From an uncultured Desulfovibrio sp. (lineage in GTDB: Bacteria; Desulfobacterota; Desulfovibrionia; Desulfovibrionales; Desulfovibrionaceae), in NCBI GenBank assembly GCA_947176055.1, contig CAMWPE010000144.1, positions 1 through 6,428 of the forward strand: DNA of 6,428 nucleotides, given 5' to 3'. Under the pieces are notes generated by a model that did not search any database, had not been told where the DNA came from, and was given only the letters and a program-made list of their open reading frames with translations. The first letter of the stretch is position 1. Each line of letters starts with the position of its first letter. This document shows, one piece after another, positions 4,783-6,428 of the stretch. A program made the translations under genes and the position numbers.

Positions 4783-6428
4783 AGCTCCGACTACCCTGTC
4801 CAATTATCGCAAACAGATAGACGAGGCGCTTGGCGACGATTTTTTGCGGCGGACTCTTGACACATTCGCTGTAGCGTACAAAGCCAATCGCGAAAATGTT
4901 TTCAAGGAAATCGACGAGCGCGGTCTGATCCGCAAAATCGCCGACGCGAAAGACGATTCCTGCAAGAATATGGAGGTCCTTTACGAGCAGTTCAAAGTCG
5001 AGGCCGAAAAGCGCGGCGCCATCGTGCACCGGGCAAAGGACGCGGACGAAGCCAACGAAATTATCGTAAAGATCGCAAAAGAAAATAATGTCAAAAAAGT
5101 CGTTAAATCAAAATCCATGACGGCGGAGGAGACGCAGCTCAACGTCGCGCTCGAAAAAGCCGGAATGCAGGTGGACGAGACCGATCTGGGAGAATGGATA
5201 ATACAATTGCGACATGAGGGCCCGTCTCATATGGTCATGCCCGCTATCCATCTTTCACGCTATCAAGTAGCCGATAACTTCGAAAAAGAGACCGGCGAAA
5301 AACAGGACGGCGAGGATGTGCAACGTCTGGTAAAAGTCGCCAGGGTTCAGTTGCGACGCAAGTTTATAGCCGCCGATATGGGCGTAACGGGTTGCAATTT
5401 CGCCGTCGCGGAAAACGGAGCTGTCTCCACAGTCACCAACGAGGGCAACGCGCGCATGGTGGAAACGTTGCCGCCCGTGCAGGTAACGCTCGTCGGACTC
5501 GATAAGCTCGTTCCCAATCTTGAAGTGGTGATGGACGCCTTGCAGGTGCTTCCGCGCAACGCTACGGCTCAAAGACTGACCTCTTATGTGAGCCTTATTG
5601 ACGGAGCGGTTCAATGCGAAAGCGCGCCGGACGGCAAAAAGATTTTGCATATAGTCTTCTTGGATAATGGCAGGACCGAAATCGCGAAGGATCCCCTTTT
5701 CTCGCAAATATTCCGATGCGTGCGTTGCGGCGCGTGCGCCAATGTCTGTCCGGTATTCCGTCTGGTCGGCGGCCATAAGATGGGATATATCTATATTGGC
5801 GCGATCGGTCTCATCCTGACCTATTTCTACCATGGCAAAGACAAGGCGAAAGTGCTTTGCCAGAATTGCGTAGGTTGCGAATCATGCGCCAATATCTGCG
5901 CCGGCGGCATTGATCTGCCGCGGCTCATCCGCGATATTCGCGCCCGAGTCACAGACGAGCAAGGCGGAGGCGCGCAAGCGGCGCTCCTGGCGAGCGTGAT
6001 GAAAAATCGCAAGCTCTTTCATACACTTTTGAAATTCGCGAGCAAAGCCCAGCGTCCATTCACCGGAGGAACCCAATTCCAGCGGCATTTGCCAAATATG
6101 TTCCTGGGCAAGCATGGCTTTAAAGCTCTTCCGGCTATCGCCAATAAGTCTTTCCGGGATAGATGGAGCAAGCTCAAGCCTCGAGTGACAAATCCGGTCA
6201 AGAAAGTGGCGATTTTCAGCGGATGCGCGCAGGATTTCATCTATCCGGAGCAATTGGAAGCCGCGGTGAAAGTAATGGCCGCGAAAAATGTAGCGGTGGA
6301 TTTTCCCGAAGCTCAGACATGTTGCGGCTTGCCCGTGGAAATGATGGGTCAGCGGAAGACATCCATCGATATCGCGAAGCAGAATGTGGACGCTTTTAAC
6401 CCGAAAGATTACGATTACATCGTCACCC
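4775..6428 (+). CDS. lutB: LutB-LutA fusion (LldEF-type) L-lactate dehydrogenase Fe-S subunit, partial
   Basis: The right edge cuts this gene after 551 codons. Residues about 70-300 form a LutB-type LUD domain, with KSKSMTAEE (111-119), LRHEGPSHMVMP (145-156), GVTGCNFAVAENG (203-215) and VTNEGN (220-225). A ferredoxin-like segment follows: C315-x2-C318-x2-C321-x3-C325-P, then C365-x2-C368-x2-C371-x3-C375 with an extra C362 and alanine instead of proline after the last cysteine. Ordinary LutB ends soon after this. Here a LutA/CCG domain begins, with SGC484 and C516-C517-G518, and the sequence stops just before the expected P-C-x2-C. The product is thus a LutB-LutA fusion like Desulfovibrio LldEF. 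The ATG at 4775 has GGAGG nine bases upstream and overlaps lutC by eight bases. A competing ATG at 4779 is in another frame and does not give this protein. With LutC it should oxidise L-lactate to pyruvate. Confidence 0.92.
   Translation, partial: MHEAPTTLSNYRKQIDEALGDDFLRRTLDTFAVAYKANRENVFKEIDERGLIRKIADAKDDSCKNMEVLYEQFKVEAEKRGAIVHRAKDADEANEIIVKIAKENNVKKVVKSKSMTAEETQLNVALEKAGMQVDETDLGEWIIQLRHEGPSHMVMPAIHLSRYQVADNFEKETGEKQDGEDVQRLVKVARVQLRRKFIAADMGVTGCNFAVAENGAVSTVTNEGNARMVETLPPVQVTLVGLDKLVPNLEVVMDALQVLPRNATAQRLTSYVSLIDGAVQCESAPDGKKILHIVFLDNGRTEIAKDPLFSQIFRCVRCGACANVCPVFRLVGGHKMGYIYIGAIGLILTYFYHGKDKAKVLCQNCVGCESCANICAGGIDLPRLIRDIRARVTDEQGGGAQAALLASVMKNRKLFHTLLKFASKAQRPFTGGTQFQRHLPNMFLGKHGFKALPAIANKSFRDRWSKLKPRVTNPVKKVAIFSGCAQDFIYPEQLEAAVKVMAAKNVAVDFPEAQTCCGLPVEMMGQRKTSIDIAKQNVDAFNPKDYDYIVT

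Noticed and set aside
5255..5833. 192-codon open frame on the minus strand inside the LutB-LutA gene
   Set aside because: It lies fully opposite the conserved LUD and Fe-S region of LutB and has no recognisable motif, so it is a shadow frame.

Overview
The window looks like a chromosomal metabolic locus from an anaerobic bacterium, most likely a sulfate reducer of the Desulfovibrio type. The main reason is the combination of a GlcD/GlcF-type D-lactate dehydrogenase pair, a LutC protein, and a LutB protein that carries a LutA-like cysteine-rich (CCG) domain on its C-terminus. From memory, this is the arrangement of the Desulfovibrio lactate-oxidation cluster, where the last protein is called LldEF. 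The taxonomic call is an inference; the window holds no rRNA or other marker gene.

Layout. Positions 1-1114 (minus strand) hold trpB, tryptophan synthase beta chain, cut by the left edge so that only its last few dozen residues are missing. Positions 1115-1390 are a divergent intergenic region with candidate promoters in both directions, a small hairpin and short palindromes. From 1391 to the right edge everything is on the plus strand: glcD-like FAD dehydrogenase (1391-2779), glcF-like double-cluster Fe-S protein (2779-4071, overlapping glcD by one base), an intrinsic-terminator-like hairpin (4080-4118), lutC-like LUD-domain protein (4138-4782) and a LutB-LutA fusion (4775 to beyond 6428, overlapping lutC by eight bases).

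How the genes work together. GlcD would oxidise a 2-hydroxy acid, probably D-lactate, on FAD and pass electrons to the two [4Fe-4S] clusters and CCG domains of the GlcF-like partner, then toward the quinone pool. LutC and the LutB-LutA fusion form the flavin-independent LUD-type L-lactate dehydrogenase. Together the cell could oxidise both lactate enantiomers to pyruvate. The hairpin between the two pairs could let them be expressed at different levels. trpB is unrelated in function and probably starts its own leftward transcript.

Both edge genes are intact as far as they are visible. I found no RNA gene, mobile element, CRISPR array or integration site. I did not find a clearly undescribed system. 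The items most worth a second look are the fusion, the internal terminator, and a long stop-free frame that runs upstream of trpB.
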